Assembly (NCBI GenBank): GCA_054601695.1
Contig: BAAHQB010000030.1
Coordinates: forward strand, 496,001 to 560,000
DNA: 64,000 bases
Origin: Amorphochlora amoebiformis
Lineage: Eukaryota; Cercozoa; Chlorarachniophyceae
Reading direction: 5' to 3'
Part shown: piece after piece, positions 58,421-64,000 of the stretch
Layout: every line of letters begins with the position of its first letter
Numbering within the stretch: the first letter of the stretch is position 1
Made by a program: the position numbers and the translations under genes
The notes under the pieces: generated by a model
Seen by the model: the letters and a program-made list of their open reading frames with translations, nothing else
Databases searched by the model: none
What the model was told of the DNA's origin: nothing

Positions 58421-58760
58421 TACCGTCCATCTAGTCCATATGCATGCACTGCATAAGTCTAGTATGTATATACGTACGTATGCTAGTATGTATATACGTA
58501 CGTATGCTATGCGCATCACATAGGGTTAGACGTTAGAGTAACTATAATAGAGTTAGGGTTAGGGTTAGAGTTAGCCACGTAATACTATGTATATACGTAC
58601 GTACGAGTGTGCATGTATACGTACGTATATTCGTACCATCCCTCTAGTCCATATGCATACACTGCATAAGTCTAGTATGTATATACGTACGTATGCTACG
58701 TACGTATGCTCACAGCGCTACGTATGTATGCTATGCGCATCACAACATACGTACGTGCAC
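58421..58760 (+). repeat. two copies of a ~75-bp block with ACGTACGTATG palindromes
   Basis: The block TCTAGTCCATATGCATGCAC through GTATATACGTACGTATGCT occurs at about 58428-58495 and again at about 58642-58710, the second with a few changes. Further TACGTACGTATG words lie between and after. Spacer between AMPK and the TKL kinase. Confidence 0.85.
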
Positions 58761-58854
58761 TAAGTACATTAAGTACATTTACAATCATCATGTCATCATG
58801 ATGTTCAACTGGTACAAATACGTATAGATAATGGTACATTTATGAATACGTATC

Positions 58855-58926
<72 letters not shown>

Positions 58927-59190
58927 TAGTATATGAAATATCAAGTTCAAACCAGTATCTAGATATTATATATCTACTAGATCTAGTATCTAGAGTATAT
59001 ATATATATGTCTAGACATCGCACATATTCAGATGTATTATATATACATTTACTAGATTTAACTGATACACCGGATACAATACACATCGTGCTACTTTAAC
59101 AATAGTTTTTTAGCTCTTTTTTATTTACTGGAATCCATCACATGGTTAACTTAATGGTAATCATTAGTAAGTCTGTCGACGTCTAGCAAG

Positions 59191-63948
<4,758 letters not shown>

Positions 63949-64000
63949 CTATACACACACATTTATATACATACAATATATATATATGTAATATATACTT

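Larger units (their letters stand above)
57490..59253. other. convergent spacer between AMPK alpha and the TKL kinase
   Basis: 57490-57960 is complex sequence without a credible protein and probably includes the AMPK 3' UTR. 57960-58320 is CTAG-rich. 58330-58420 is a TTAGGG array. 58421-58760 holds two copies of a block with ACGTACGTATG words. 58855-58925 is (TA)n, 58960-59000 again CTAG-rich, and 59196-59250 (TA)n up to the kinase stop codon. Confidence 0.6.

Overview
The window is nuclear DNA of an intron-rich, flagellated single-celled eukaryote; I cannot name the taxon. Six protein genes can be read, nearly all as short exons (about 25-160 nt) separated by introns made largely of (TA)n microsatellite. 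Exons were joined by GT..AG borders, phase continuity and protein-family identity. The best supported genes are phase-coherent over 20 to 45 exons. Evidence for the kind of organism: a ciliary nexin-dynein regulatory complex gene (DRC11/IQCA1), CCR4-NOT, V-ATPase and AMPK genes, TTAGGG-type interstitial telomeric repeats, and extreme microsatellite content.

Layout, left to right. (1) 1537-13046, minus: a roughly 700-residue protein with a TRAF-type zinc finger (possibly preceded by a RING remnant), a coiled coil, a Pro-rich linker and nine or ten C-terminal 23-residue leucine-rich repeats; its 5' end is unresolved. (2) 15420-26374, minus: NOT3/NOT5 subunit of CCR4-NOT, 26 exons. (3) 26821-49698, plus: DRC11/IQCA1, 45 exons, IQ motifs and an AAA+ module; it is head-to-head with gene 2. 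(4) 51318-51982, minus: V-ATPase proteolipid subunit c, 3 exons. (5) 52131-57489, plus: AMPK alpha/SNF1 kinase, about 20 exons, head-to-head with gene 4 over 148 bp. (6) 59254 to beyond 63948, minus: 3' part of a tyrosine-kinase-like family kinase; its 5' end lies beyond the window.

Two divergent pairs (2/3 and 4/5) share short promoters. The spacers between transcription units are dense in CTAG/TCTAGA words, which are nearly absent from introns. Introns carry long (TA)n tracts, TTAGGG/CCCTAA arrays, about a dozen copies of one conserved roughly 100-nt element that always sits in those arrays in fixed orientation, and several tandem copies of exon edges with their splice sites, the most striking being a triplicated Walker A exon in DRC11.

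The genes do not form a pathway; they are ordinary eukaryotic housekeeping and ciliary genes. The unusual biology is in the introns: telomere-like repeats placed so that their C-strand precedes 3' splice sites and, in some introns, their G-strand follows the 5' splice site, and repeated exon-edge duplication. All gene models are hand-read and have not been checked by transcripts or database search.
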